From NCBI GenBank assembly GCA_009920585.1, contig RFZT01000113.1:1-7406 (forward strand): 7,406 nt of DNA, read 5' to 3'. Under the pieces are notes generated by a model. The model was not told the DNA's origin. It did no database searches and worked only from the letters and a program-made list of their open reading frames with translations. The position numbers and the translations under genes are program-made. This document shows, piece after piece, positions 1 to 7,022 of this stretch. The stretch's first letter is position 1; every line of letters begins with the position of its first letter. The DNA comes from a bacterium (lineage in GTDB: Bacteria > Verrucomicrobiota > Verrucomicrobiia > Chthoniobacterales > Terrimicrobiaceae).

Positions 1-47
1 GCAAAGTCCAATTTCAAAGAGAGATGGGTATGCCGCGTCGAATTCAT
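1..47 (-). CDS. Possible start of the next operon gene, cut by window edge
   Basis: Two candidate starts open a reading frame that runs off the left edge. An ATG at 47-45 overlaps the fucosidase stop in an ATGA arrangement. An in-frame TTG at 17-15 is followed by a lysine codon. From the ATG only 15 complete codons are visible (MNSTRHTHLSLKLDF), too few for any assignment. The TTG option gives a 26-base gap to the fucosidase stop, similar to the other gaps here. It also shares the 12-base context CTCTCTTTGAAA with the TTG start of the fucosidase. Either start would continue the same-strand operon, but the frame may simply be open by chance because so little is seen. Confidence 0.25.
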   Translation of the reverse strand, partial: MNSTRHTHLSLKLDF

Positions 48-1639
48 TTCTTCTTCTCGTCGGAGTAATCGGTGGAGTCTTCCGAGTGGATCGCCTTCTG
101 GCGCTTCTCCTGGAGAGCATTTCCCAAGTCGGCGGGTGTGTGCTGATTTTTTGTGGTTAGAATTTCAAAGGCCCACGCGTTTTGGGACGCGCCGAGGTCG
201 GAGGGAGGGGTGATGCGAAGCCCGTTTTCATCAATGGCCCACTCCACTTTTCCCTCCGACCCGAGGAGGCGCACGGATTCCACATCGGCGGCTGTCCAGC
301 CTTTGGTGGCCTCAATCGTGAAGGGTTGGGGCTTTTCCAGGCTGATCGCGTAAAGTTTCTTGCCGTTGGTGGTGAAGGCCAGATGCGCATTCGCTTGGCC
401 GGTGGTGTGCCAATAGCGCGAACCGTAGATCGCTGCTCCGTTGATCTTGAGCCAGTCGCCCATGGCGCGGAGTCGCTCGACTTGCCACTCCGGGATCGTG
501 CCATCCGCGCGTGGGCCGATATTGATCAGGAAATTTCCGTTGCGGCTGATGACTTCGATCATTTCATGGATCACCTCGCCGACGCTTTTTTTCTTGTGCG
601 GGTAGTCTTCCGCATCCTCCGCTTCCAAGTACCCGAACGAGGTGCCGAAGGTGGTGCAGCTTTGCCATTTCGGGCCGATTTGAGCGAGGCGGAGATTGTC
701 TTTTTCGCGGCAACCGACTCCCTCAGGCCAGTTCAGTTTTCCGCCTTTGTTGTTGAGATAGACTTCCTGTCCGCGAGCTGCGGCCTGGTTCATGAAGCCG
801 GTGATCATCAGGCGGAGTTGGTCGTAGAAGTATTGAATCTCGGGCTTGGCCTCTCCTTTCGGCACATTGTTTCCGTCCCTCGTCCAAAGGGGGATATCGT
901 CGATCCAGAGAAAATCGGGCTGGTATTTTTTTTCGATTTCCTTCCAGCGGGCGACATAGTCATCCACGAACGCCTTGTTCACAACGAAGGGGCCATAAAG
1001 CGAGGCCGCCTCGGGAACACGCTCAATCTCCTTCGCGATGTCAGGCCACGGTTCGCCATCCGCCGCGAAGCCTTTGGAGCTGAAAAAAGAATTGTGGCGC
1101 TCGCGGTGGGTGGAGGGCGCGTATTTGATACCGCGCTGGCGCAAAGCCGCACCGAGATCGCCGACCAAGTCGCGCTTGGGGCCTTTGTCCATCGCGTTCC
1201 ACGGCGTCAGGTCAGAATCCCAGTTCGCCCAGCCATCATGATGCTCAGCGGTGAGCACCACATACTTCGCACCGACTTCCTCGAAGAGAGACGCCCAAGC
1301 GTTGGGGTCCCATTTCTCCGCCTTGAAATGATCCACCAGATCCTTGTAGCCGAACTCCGGAGGCGCGGCGCCGAAGCGCTTCTTGAAAACGGGGTAGTAG
1401 TGCTTGGTGTCGGCATACATCTCTTTGGGAGCATGCTCGGCATAACCTTGGTCGCCTTTTTTGTATCCCAGCACGCTGTAGGGTCCCCAGTGAATGAAGA
1501 TGCCGATTTTTCCATCATCGAACCACGCTGGGACGGGCATTTTCTGGAGGGATTCCCAGGAACCGTCGTAGGGAACTGCGGCCCGGGCGGCAGAGAGCGC
1601 CAACAGAGTGGATAGAAAAAATGTGGGAATCGCTTTCAA
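44..1639 (-). CDS. Secreted GH29-type alpha-L-fucosidase
   Basis: Predicted exported retaining alpha-L-fucosidase releasing terminal alpha-linked L-fucose from oligo- or polysaccharides; 531 residues, slightly long for GH29. Residues 1-20 form a signal peptide with likely cleavage after AARA. The (beta/alpha)8 catalytic domain spans about residues 35-400. It carries the GH29 signature GIFIHWGPYSVLGY at 46-59, the His pair in EHHDGW (H133/H134), STHRE at 176-180, and PDFLWIDD at 241-248, where D247 sits at the nucleophile position. NGNFLINIGPRADGTIPE (367-384) is a classic GH29 block. A C-terminal beta-sandwich follows to about 495, then a charged 36-residue tail. The usual W-E-x-C motif reads W-Q-S-C (Q326). 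The start is TTG, 11 bases after the upstream stop; the next Met (M34) would lose the signal peptide. Family membership is secure; substrate is inferred. Confidence 0.93.
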   Translation of the reverse strand: MKAIPTFFLSTLLALSAARAAVPYDGSWESLQKMPVPAWFDDGKIGIFIHWGPYSVLGYKKGDQGYAEHAPKEMYADTKHYYPVFKKRFGAAPPEFGYKDLVDHFKAEKWDPNAWASLFEEVGAKYVVLTAEHHDGWANWDSDLTPWNAMDKGPKRDLVGDLGAALRQRGIKYAPSTHRERHNSFFSSKGFAADGEPWPDIAKEIERVPEAASLYGPFVVNKAFVDDYVARWKEIEKKYQPDFLWIDDIPLWTRDGNNVPKGEAKPEIQYFYDQLRLMITGFMNQAAARGQEVYLNNKGGKLNWPEGVGCREKDNLRLAQIGPKWQSCTTFGTSFGYLEAEDAEDYPHKKKSVGEVIHEMIEVISRNGNFLINIGPRADGTIPEWQVERLRAMGDWLKINGAAIYGSRYWHTTGQANAHLAFTTNGKKLYAISLEKPQPFTIEATKGWTAADVESVRLLGSEGKVEWAIDENGLRITPPSDLGASQNAWAFEILTTKNQHTPADLGNALQEKRQKAIHSEDSTDYSDEKKK

Positions 1640-1650
1640 AGAGAGGAATT

Positions 1651-3177
1651 TTACTCGGCAAAAGTGAGGGCGAGCTTGTCCAAGATCGGCTTGACCTTAT
1701 TCTCGGTGGTGTCGGTCGTTTTCAACTCGATCTGGAATCCATACCCGGCCGGCAATTTGGACAAATCCAGAGCGGCCGGCGCCTTGGCGATCTGTTTCGA
1801 AAATCCGGGGATGTAATCGTATTTCTCGTGGACTTCTTTCCAAGGCGTCCACTCGTTGATTTGGCCATCGTTGTCGGTATCAACCCCCACCCGCGCCTCG
1901 ACGCGTTCCACCCAAGGTCCAGGGCTGGTGAAATCCTTATTCGTCTGGTTGATCAGATAAAATCGGCCTTCGGCAAAGCAAATATCTGGGTCGGGATGTC
2001 CTTTGCCGACACTGCCGCAATAGGTGAACGGTTTGTTGATATCCGAGGAGGTGAACCGCGCGATCTGCATATCCTTCTGACTCGCCGAGCCAGCCCATTC
2101 CACATCGCCAAAGAGGTAATACTGCCCGCCGATCGAAATCGCCGCCCAATCGCCGAAGGCGTTTTGTTCGGGTTCGTGGATTTCATACTCAGCCTCACTC
2201 GACGGGAAGTTTTTCGGATCCTCCTTGTTCCAATGCGGATGATTAAATGTGGCCATCTTGCCGGTCGGCTTGGTGCGCTGATCGACGGCCGGCGCCACGA
2301 GTTTGAAATTGCCAAGACCATCCGAGCTGATCGCGTGGCTGGCCAGAGGCGAATCCCAAGCGTGCTTGGAGGCATTGATGGGGCTCCAGTTCTCGGAGAT
2401 GAGGTGAAACTTGCCATCCAAATCCCGAATGATCGCGCAATCCGAACCATGGAAGGGGCTTTTAAAGACCAGTCCCACATCCTTACCAGGCTTTCCGTCC
2501 GTGAGGTCCTCATCGATATACAGGTGGGGATCCTCATCGTTCGGAAAATCATAATACAAATAAGCCTTCCCATTGACCAACTCAGCCGAGGTCATCCATC
2601 TCGAACGCTTTTCGCTGACCGGACCGTGGTGAACCCAATTCACCATGTCGTGGCTCTGCCAAGCATGGTAGCCACCGAGGGATTTCTTCAGGCCGCCGGG
2701 AGCATTGAATTGATTCGGCCACTGGGTCGTTTGGAGAGGCACATCGAATCCTTCCAGCTTCGCTTCCTTGGGAGTGAAATCTTTCGTGGGGTTTTTGTTA
2801 TCATACAGCCCGAAAATCCAATAATCTTTCGGCCCTTTAGTCAGCAGCACCGGGGCATCTGCCAAGTTGGCGGGCGCGATTTTCGGAACCTCCTTCCAGT
2901 TGTCCCACACGGGAGATTGCGACACCACAAGCGAGCGCGCGGATTGCTTTTGATCAAACGCCTTGATCTTGCTCCGAATCGTGGCCGATGGGGCGGTCGG
3001 CACGGCCATCCCGTCTTTGAATTCAAACCCGGATTGCGAATCGGTATTGGCCTCCCAATCCGCTTGGCTTTCGATGATCCAATCCTTCCCGGCTGGCTTT
3101 GGGGCGGCGTCAACCCCATGACTGAAGGCGGAGCTCAGAACGGTGAGCGCGAGGGCAATGGTTGTGGTTTTTTTCAT
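1651..3177 (-). CDS. Secreted beta-propeller glycosidase, GH43/GH117-like
   Basis: Protein of 508 residues with signal peptide 1-24 or 1-25 (VDA|AP). The body shows repeated blade-like segments pairing an acidic residue with a G-x-(Y/F)-(Y/H)-L strand: MTSAELVNGKAYLYYD (195-210), GSDCAIIRDLDGKFHLI (244-260), GDWAAISIGGQYYLFGD (342-358) and GHPDPDICFAEGRFYLI (393-409). The DPD...F/Y-Y-L-I pattern is typical of five-bladed propeller glycosidases such as GH43 and GH117, so hydrolysis of a terminal glycosidic bond is likely. The exact family and sugar cannot be named. A DxDxDG calcium-type loop occurs at 433-438. The last ~40 residues resemble a beta-rich C-terminal extension. The ATG at 3177 is chosen because signal-peptide sequence starts there; an upstream extension would run far into the esterase gene. 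It starts 26 bases after the esterase stop and ends 11 bases before the fucosidase, so cotranscription is expected. Confidence 0.82.
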   Translation of the reverse strand: MKKTTTIALALTVLSSAFSHGVDAAPKPAGKDWIIESQADWEANTDSQSGFEFKDGMAVPTAPSATIRSKIKAFDQKQSARSLVVSQSPVWDNWKEVPKIAPANLADAPVLLTKGPKDYWIFGLYDNKNPTKDFTPKEAKLEGFDVPLQTTQWPNQFNAPGGLKKSLGGYHAWQSHDMVNWVHHGPVSEKRSRWMTSAELVNGKAYLYYDFPNDEDPHLYIDEDLTDGKPGKDVGLVFKSPFHGSDCAIIRDLDGKFHLISENWSPINASKHAWDSPLASHAISSDGLGNFKLVAPAVDQRTKPTGKMATFNHPHWNKEDPKNFPSSEAEYEIHEPEQNAFGDWAAISIGGQYYLFGDVEWAGSASQKDMQIARFTSSDINKPFTYCGSVGKGHPDPDICFAEGRFYLINQTNKDFTSPGPWVERVEARVGVDTDNDGQINEWTPWKEVHEKYDYIPGFSKQIAKAPAALDLSKLPAGYGFQIELKTTDTTENKVKPILDKLALTFAE

Positions 3178-3203
3178 TTGAGTTGGTGCGTTGGTAAGGA
3201 CGG

Positions 3204-4418
3204 TCAGGGTTGAAGGTAGTCCGAGGTCGCCACCAGCTTGCCGCTGGAGACATTCATGAAGCAGGCGGTCGTTCCTTGAGGCACGGGCACGGTGGCGATC
3301 CATTTTCCGCCCTCCTGTTTGAGGGCGGCGGCAGCTTCGATCCATTGGCGCTTCGAGGTATCTCCAGTGCCGGTGGTCGAGGTGAGCGTGGCCGAGTCCA
3401 AGGGCTTGGTGGAGTTGAAGACGGCTGTGAGCGTTCCGCCGTCGATCTTCGTGGATTCGGGGACGCACCACGGCTTGCCATCCTGCACGACCGATTTGGC
3501 AAATTCATAACTCTCGGCGCGCTTCCTCGCCGGGCCGTGACCATGCCCCATCTTAGGCACGAGCGCGAACACCGAAACGCCAGAGACTTTCTCGCTGGAG
3601 GCTGCGAGGGAATCCATCGGGAAGTGGGAGTCGCCGGTCCAAGAAAGCCACAGAACGGGCATGGTGGCCTTCTCGAGGCGAAGGTTCGGATCCCAAAGAA
3701 TGGGATAGAGTGTATTGTTGGCGAGGTGTTTTGAGTAATGGCTGGCCGCCTTGTGCAAGCCGCCGCAACCATAGGTGGGAATCGCAAACGCAAACCGCTG
3801 ATCGAGCCCAATGACGGTGCTGGTGATCACGCCACCCCACGAAACGCCCATGAGCCCGACCTTCGCGGGATCGACCTCCGGAAGGCTGCGCAGAAGATTG
3901 TTGGCCAGAATGGTGTCGGCCACGGCGTGATACATCCACTGGTCTTCGAGGGGCTTTGTAAAGTCCGAGTAAGTTCCCGAGCGGGCTGGACCGCCGTGCT
4001 CGTGGCGTTGCCACTTCGCTGGGGGCTGACCATTTTGTTCGGTTTGACCCTCGACCGCGATACTGATCGCAGCGAAGCCTTGCTCGTTCCATTCTTTCAC
4101 CCAATCCTTGAAGGCCGTGCCGCCGCCGCCGTGGACTAGCACGACGCCGGGCGCCGGCTTTTCCTTGCTCGCGCCGGCAGGCAATCCGATCCATGCAAAG
4201 ACTCGCGTTGGTTTGCCCTCCCAATCCAAGGCGTCAAAAAATATCGGCTTCACGGCGCCATCGGCTTGGAACCCCGTGCCCTCGTGCACCGCCGGAGGAG
4301 TGTTCTGTTTCGCAAGCGCCTCGAGCTTGGCGAGCGACGGAGCGGGGGTGGCGCCTTGCCCGAAGGTGCTCATTCCGGAGGCAAGGATCATTGCTGCGAT
4401 GGTATGGTATTTTTTCAT
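3204..4418 (-). CDS. Secreted alpha/beta-hydrolase, putative acetyl (carbohydrate) esterase
   Basis: A 404-residue exported serine hydrolase. Residues 1-20 or so form a signal peptide ending near TFGQGA. The alpha/beta-hydrolase fold is clear: strand plus oxyanion segment GVVLVHGGGG (91-100), nucleophile elbow GVSWGG (191-196, Ser193), a likely acid in WTGDSHFP (Asp263), and the catalytic His in KMGHGHG (His292 or His294). This layout fits dienelactone-hydrolase/AXE1-like esterases that deacylate plant or algal polysaccharides. Residues ~315-404 form an additional beta-rich C-terminal domain. Start at 4418 is preferred over an upstream frame extension because it begins the Lys-Lys plus hydrophobic signal peptide and leaves a 16-base gap after the upstream stop. 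Being between glycosidases, deacetylation of the same glycan is the best inference; a peptidase or other esterase role is not excluded. Confidence 0.85.
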   Translation of the reverse strand: MKKYHTIAAMILASGMSTFGQGATPAPSLAKLEALAKQNTPPAVHEGTGFQADGAVKPIFFDALDWEGKPTRVFAWIGLPAGASKEKPAPGVVLVHGGGGTAFKDWVKEWNEQGFAAISIAVEGQTEQNGQPPAKWQRHEHGGPARSGTYSDFTKPLEDQWMYHAVADTILANNLLRSLPEVDPAKVGLMGVSWGGVITSTVIGLDQRFAFAIPTYGCGGLHKAASHYSKHLANNTLYPILWDPNLRLEKATMPVLWLSWTGDSHFPMDSLAASSEKVSGVSVFALVPKMGHGHGPARKRAESYEFAKSVVQDGKPWCVPESTKIDGGTLTAVFNSTKPLDSATLTSTTGTGDTSKRQWIEAAAALKQEGGKWIATVPVPQGTTACFMNVSSGKLVATSDYLQP

Positions 4419-4434
4419 GAGAGTGAATTCGTGA

Positions 4435-5664
4435 TTAATGCCAATGGATCTCACCCTTACCGGTCGCTAGATCGACGCGGACACTGGCTTTTTCGAACTC
4501 GCGGGTGAAGATCCAGGCGGCGGGATCGGGACGGGTCGCTTCTGCTTTCGGCGCCCCCAGGGGTTTGGAAAATTCAGGATATTCCACAAGACAACCGCTC
4601 TGGAGAGTCCAGCCCCAGCCGTATTGGAAGTAGGAGTGAGGCTGAGCACCGATGAGGAAGGCTGCTAGATAATAGGAAAGCCGTTCGCGGGCGAACTTTT
4701 CGAAGTCGGCCCCGCTGACACACTTTGCCCCCTCGGGTTCCTTATTCACGCCGATGCGCCAAACGGAGATTTTACCGGCGGCGGAGATCTTTTTCATGAG
4801 ATCCCAATCGCGGACAATGGCTTCCTTGGAGAGTTCGTCGGGGTTGAAATGTTCTAACATGAAGGCATCTCCGATTTCAAATAATGCGGGGATGTGCGCG
4901 CCATTGTTGAGCAGCAGGATTTTCTCGGGACCGATGGCCTTCTTCGCCATGCGCATCATTTCGGCTTGGGCGGCGGCCACTTCGGTTTGCTGCTTCCGAC
5001 GTTCGAAGGCGAATCCGTGCATCTGGTCAACGAACAGTCCGTCGGCTCCGGATTCGCGGACGCCTTTGCCAACGGCTTCTGCCCACCAAGTGCGGAATTC
5101 GGGTTTCAGAACGTCAAACATCGGAACAATGCCACGGCGCTTGGGCTCTCCAGTTTGCGGATCGAGAAGCAGGAAGGACCGGAAGGGTTCGCCTATGACC
5201 TTCTTGCCGAAAACCTTGGAGTCGGTTGTAAACGGATAGGCATAGGCCGAGTTGAAATAGAACAGGCAGAATGTCTTGGGATCGATCTGCTTGAAGCGTG
5301 CGATTTCCTGCGCCGCTCCTAGCTTCGCGCAACCCAGTTTATTTACACCGTGGCTTTTCTCAATGCAGAGGAAATCCGAACTGCCGGCGACTCTGCTGAT
5401 CTCGCCATCAGTGAGGAGGCGGTTACCATCGCCAAACATCTGATAGATCGGCACCTTATCCCACGAGAACGGGGGGCGTCGCAAGGTGGCTGGCCTTTCG
5501 GCGGCATGCGCTGGGAGCGGAGCCGGGGGCGCGCTCTCCGCAGCGTGAAGTTCAACCGTTGAAATCCCCAAAAAACAAATCCCCAAGCCCAATGAGGCGC
5601 AACTATACGAGAGAATAGAAGGCGAGAGCGAAGGACGCGGTTGTGTTATTTTTAGGTTTATCAA
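4435..5664 (-). CDS. Secreted putative TIM-barrel glycosidase, second tandem copy
   Basis: A 409-residue exported protein, paralogous over its whole length to the gene at 5740-6957. A long signal peptide spans about 1-41 (ELHA|AES), followed by a Pro/Ala-rich linker to ~65. The domain opens with SWDKVPIYQM (67-76). Conserved points shared with the paralogue are IEK (101-103), FDVLKP...WW (183-194), ADGLFVDQM (207-215; Asp208 and Asp213), IGPEKILLLN (244-253), a Glu at 271 in MLEHF, HSYF (343-346) and KPLGAPK (367-373). The C-terminal segment from FTREF (386-390) to IHWH resembles the small beta domain that closes many TIM-barrel glycosidases. The D-G-x-F-x-D strand-end motif is seen in GH114-like and 'hypothetical glycosyl hydrolase' (GHL) families, so a polysaccharide hydrolase is inferred, with Asp213 and Glu271 as candidate catalytic acids. 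No exact family or substrate can be named. Confidence 0.78.
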   Translation of the reverse strand: MINLKITQPRPSLSPSILSYSCASLGLGICFLGISTVELHAAESAPPAPLPAHAAERPATLRRPPFSWDKVPIYQMFGDGNRLLTDGEISRVAGSSDFLCIEKSHGVNKLGCAKLGAAQEIARFKQIDPKTFCLFYFNSAYAYPFTTDSKVFGKKVIGEPFRSFLLLDPQTGEPKRRGIVPMFDVLKPEFRTWWAEAVGKGVRESGADGLFVDQMHGFAFERRKQQTEVAAAQAEMMRMAKKAIGPEKILLLNNGAHIPALFEIGDAFMLEHFNPDELSKEAIVRDWDLMKKISAAGKISVWRIGVNKEPEGAKCVSGADFEKFARERLSYYLAAFLIGAQPHSYFQYGWGWTLQSGCLVEYPEFSKPLGAPKAEATRPDPAAWIFTREFEKASVRVDLATGKGEIHWH

Positions 5665-5739
5665 TGGGATTCTAGGTTTTTTTCGGGGCTTGAAGGAAAA
5701 GCAAGGGCTCGGAGTGCTCTCGGTGGTTCCTAAATTTCC

Positions 5740-6957
5740 TCAATTCTTCTCCGGCTCGAGCCACTCGATTTGGCCGACCTCGTTTTCGATATCCACGCGC
5801 ACTTTGGCGTGGGCGAATTCGCGGGTGTAAATGTAACCCTCTTGGACGGCGGGGCCTTTCGGCGCCCCCAAGGGTCGGTCGAATTCCGCGGGTCGCGTCA
5901 TCCAGACTTTGTTTTGCTTTTTGGCGACATAGCTATCGTGGGCGAGGAAGTAACTGTGCTTCTCGGCACAAACAAGAAACAGCGACAGCAGATAATTAAA
6001 ACGCTTGCTGTAATCCTCATTTTTACCAAGCCCCTTGCGGATTTCGTCCGTTTTCTGAGGATTCAGGTCGCCCTCTTCGGTGTTCATTTCCGAGAGCCCG
6101 GCGGTGAATGCAATCATGCACCCCTCACGGGCCGCTTTTTGAAACGCCACCATCCCTCTGGCCACATTGTTCTTCTTCTGTTCAGGCTTTGCAGCGATTT
6201 CGAATCCCTCGATATAGGAACCGTCGAATAGCTTGATCGCCTCCAAGCCATCATCCTTGCTTTGGCCGGTTCGCAGGACATTGGCCAGCATGATCTTGTC
6301 CGGCCCTATCGCCTGCCTTGTCTCGCGCATCATGCCCTCGAAATCCTGCAAAACGGCCTCCTTTTTCTCTTTCCCAATGTCACGCATCAAGTAACCGCCC
6401 GAATAAATCTTGATCATTCCATCCAGAAACAAACCGTCTATCGCGGGATCGGCGCACATTTGCTTGGCATTGCCGACCCACCACTCCCGCACCTGAGGGT
6501 TGGTCAAGTCGTAGGCTTCGCTCTTACCGCGAACCAGCTTGGTTTTTCCCTCCCGACCAACGAGGAAAGCCCCGGGCATTTTATCGATCTCCGCGTTGGC
6601 CTTGTAGGTGCCGTAGTGCACAAAGACATTGCGGTAGTATAAAATCTTCGTGGAGGGATTAACCTCCTTCACCGCCTTGGCAGCGGCAAGCGTGCCGTCT
6701 TCGGTGCACTTGAAAGTTTGGGATCCTGTTGTCTTTTCAAAAGTCACCAAAGGAAAAGTTGCCAGATACTTGATCTCATCCTCCGTAAAATTTGTGGCTT
6801 TCCGGATGTGCATGTATAGCGGCACGCGGTCCCATGAGAATGAGGGCAGGTGGTTGTCTGTGGGAGTGGAGGGCTCTCCCTCGGCATGCGCCGTGAGGGT
6901 CAGAGCCGCAGAAAGCGCTAGAAACAGGATGGATGGTTTTTTGATCAATGGGTTCAT
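5740..6957 (-). CDS. Secreted putative TIM-barrel glycosidase, first tandem copy
   Basis: A 405-residue protein with signal peptide 1-25 (TAHA|EG). Start at 6957 is chosen because MNPLIKK opens a standard signal peptide; an in-frame ATG at 7002 would place an implausible Arg-rich stretch, encoded by an inverted repeat, before it. Domain landmarks match the neighbouring copy: SWDRVPLYMH (41-50), FEK (73-75), YDLTNP...WW (149-160), IDGLFLDGM (173-181; Asp174, Asp179), IGPDKIMLAN (217-226), Glu250 in YIEGFE, HSYF (334-337), RPLGAPKG (361-368), and YTREF...IEW (377-399). Compared with its paralogue it has a longer, highly charged insertion around 288-318 and a different residue after each acidic motif, suggesting a distinct substrate or bond. 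A glycoside hydrolase of a GHL/GH114-like type is inferred from the D-G-x-F-x-D motif and context; no biochemical family is recognised. Confidence 0.78.
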   Translation of the reverse strand: MNPLIKKPSILFLALSAALTLTAHAEGEPSTPTDNHLPSFSWDRVPLYMHIRKATNFTEDEIKYLATFPLVTFEKTTGSQTFKCTEDGTLAAAKAVKEVNPSTKILYYRNVFVHYGTYKANAEIDKMPGAFLVGREGKTKLVRGKSEAYDLTNPQVREWWVGNAKQMCADPAIDGLFLDGMIKIYSGGYLMRDIGKEKKEAVLQDFEGMMRETRQAIGPDKIMLANVLRTGQSKDDGLEAIKLFDGSYIEGFEIAAKPEQKKNNVARGMVAFQKAAREGCMIAFTAGLSEMNTEEGDLNPQKTDEIRKGLGKNEDYSKRFNYLLSLFLVCAEKHSYFLAHDSYVAKKQNKVWMTRPAEFDRPLGAPKGPAVQEGYIYTREFAHAKVRVDIENEVGQIEWLEPEKN

Positions 6958-6971
6958 TTTGTATTTTGGAA

Positions 6972-7002
6972 ATGTGGCGCGGGCTCTGAGCCCGCGCCAC
7001 AT
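6972..7002. repeat. Perfect 15-bp inverted repeat with 1-base centre (REP-like palindrome)
   Basis: The arms ATGTGGCGCGGGCTC (6972-6986) and GAGCCCGCGCCACAT (6988-7002) are exact reverse complements flanking a single T. The structure would fold as a very GC-rich hairpin with a 3-5 base loop. It lies 20 bases after the EF-hand stop and 14 bases before the start of the next gene. On the sense (minus) strand it is followed by TTCCAAAATAC, which is not a U-tract, so a standard intrinsic terminator is not shown. It could be a dispersed REP-like element, an mRNA-stabilising or attenuating hairpin, or a terminator without a U-tract. Confidence 0.8.
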
Positions 7003-7022
7003 ATGAGATTCAAACTAACGGG

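Noticed and set aside
182..1615. Long plus-strand open frame (477 codons) opposite the fucosidase
   Set aside because: It lies wholly antisense to a gene with unmistakable GH29 motifs, has no recognisable domain or signal peptide, and is explained by the rarity of codons whose complements are stops in GC-rich genes.
1621..3213. Long plus-strand open frame (530 codons) opposite the propeller glycosidase
   Set aside because: Same reasoning: its boundaries track the minus-strand gene, and its translation shows no domain logic.
3178..3471. N-terminal extension of the propeller glycosidase by 98 codons
   Set aside because: It would overlap the esterase gene by over 260 bases, is Arg/His-rich without structure, and hides the signal peptide that starts at 3177.
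5665..5739. Terminator or promoter in the 75-base gap between the two TIM-barrel genes
   Set aside because: Only 3-4 bp stems are visible (for example CTTG...CAAG) and the A-rich run before the start has no hairpin in front of it; no -35/-10 pair is convincing.
6958..7002. Start of the first TIM-barrel gene at the ATG at 7002
   Set aside because: The added residues are encoded by the inverted repeat and would precede a normal signal peptide that begins at 6957.
6972..7002. Palindrome as a standard intrinsic terminator
   Set aside because: No run of U follows the hairpin in either direction, so I recorded it as a repeat only.
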